From Synergistaceae bacterium (GTDB taxonomy: Bacteria; Synergistota; Synergistia; Synergistales; Synergistaceae): a stretch of DNA of 32,042 bases. The first letter of the stretch is position 1. Each line of letters starts with the position of its first letter. This document shows, piece after piece, positions 31,996-32,042 of the stretch. Under the pieces are notes generated by a model, which was not told the DNA's origin, did no database searches, and was given only the letters and a program-made list of their open reading frames with translations. Location: the NCBI GenBank assembly GCA_031269875.1, contig JAISYM010000128.1, positions 1 through 32,042 on the forward strand, read 5' to 3'. The position numbers and the translations under genes were made by a program.

Positions 31996-32042
31996 TTGGG
32001 TATGACAGCGCATCGTCCGAAAGAAGAACGTAACCGCCTCGT
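31996..32042 (+). CDS. Possible start of a gene running off the window
   Basis: A GGAGGGG site (31983-31989) is followed by TTG 31996 and ATG 32002 in one open frame that reaches the window end (MTAHRPKEERN from the ATG). An ATG at 31981 is in the same frame. Only about 15 codons are visible, so neither the product nor the reality of the gene can be judged. Confidence 0.25.
   Translation, partial: MGMTAHRPKEERNRL

Larger units (their letters stand above)
31594..32042. other. Gene-poor right edge with a decayed gene
   Basis: This 449-base stretch holds no intact gene. It contains the remnant described below on the minus strand and ends in what may be the start of a rightward gene. No terminator hairpin was seen after ubiX. 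The 31931-31980 part shows nothing I can name. Confidence 0.6.

Noticed and set aside
1-32042. tRNA, rRNA, CRISPR arrays and intact insertion sequences
   Set aside because: No cloverleaf, rRNA stretch, regularly spaced repeats, transposase or integrase was recognised by eye; a small RNA could have been missed.

Overview
The window is about 32 kb of bacterial chromosome with two parts of clearly different base composition. Positions 1 to about 18,090 are GC-rich, tightly packed housekeeping DNA. Positions about 18,170 to 31,600 are visibly richer in A+T and hold an accessory metabolic locus. A flagellar cap gene, a tmk-yaaR-holB-ricT gene order, ferredoxin-type enzymes and a TRAP carboxylate transporter suggest a motile anaerobe, for example Synergistota or an anaerobic Firmicute. 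This is inference from gene content; no rRNA gene is present to settle it.

Housekeeping part. The 3' part of fliD ends at a bidirectional hairpin facing a DegS/DegU-like two-component pair (2232-4035). A stand-alone PEP-synthase-type ATP-grasp protein follows (4195-5934). A long leftward block runs from tmk (16545) down to the phosphoglucose isomerase gene (6011): tmk, yaaR, holB, ricT, ftsY, an unknown gene, hemerythrin, DUF4416, purB, glpX, a glutaredoxin, a folB-like gene and pgi. Many of these overlap by a few bases. tmk and the rightward hisH-hisF pair appear to share one overlapping bidirectional promoter.

Accessory part. An LpdD-like prenyl-flavin chaperone gene and a LysR regulator converge at 18.5 kb. 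Divergent from lysR runs a rightward gene train: a ferredoxin-fused dihydroorotate-dehydrogenase-like enzyme, a fumarate-reductase-type flavoprotein, three tandem RraA/HMG-aldolase paralogues, both subunits of an aconitase-X dehydratase, a UbiD decarboxylase, a complete TRAP transporter (dctP, dctQ, dctM) and the prFMN synthase UbiX. The inferred logic is import of a carboxylate, flavin/ferredoxin redox chemistry, retro-aldol cleavage or decarboxylation by the RraA proteins, dehydration of a beta-hydroxy acid by aconitase X, and prFMN-dependent decarboxylation of the resulting unsaturated acid by UbiD. The aconitase-X, UbiD and UbiX set is the one used in the archaeal modified mevalonate pathway. 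Here it sits with a LysR regulator, an importer and aldolases, so it looks like a catabolic system with an unknown substrate. This is the strongest candidate for an undescribed system.

The right edge (31,594-32,042) has no intact gene. It holds a winged-helix gene remnant broken by an exact 16-bp tandem duplication, and possibly the first codons of a gene leaving the window.
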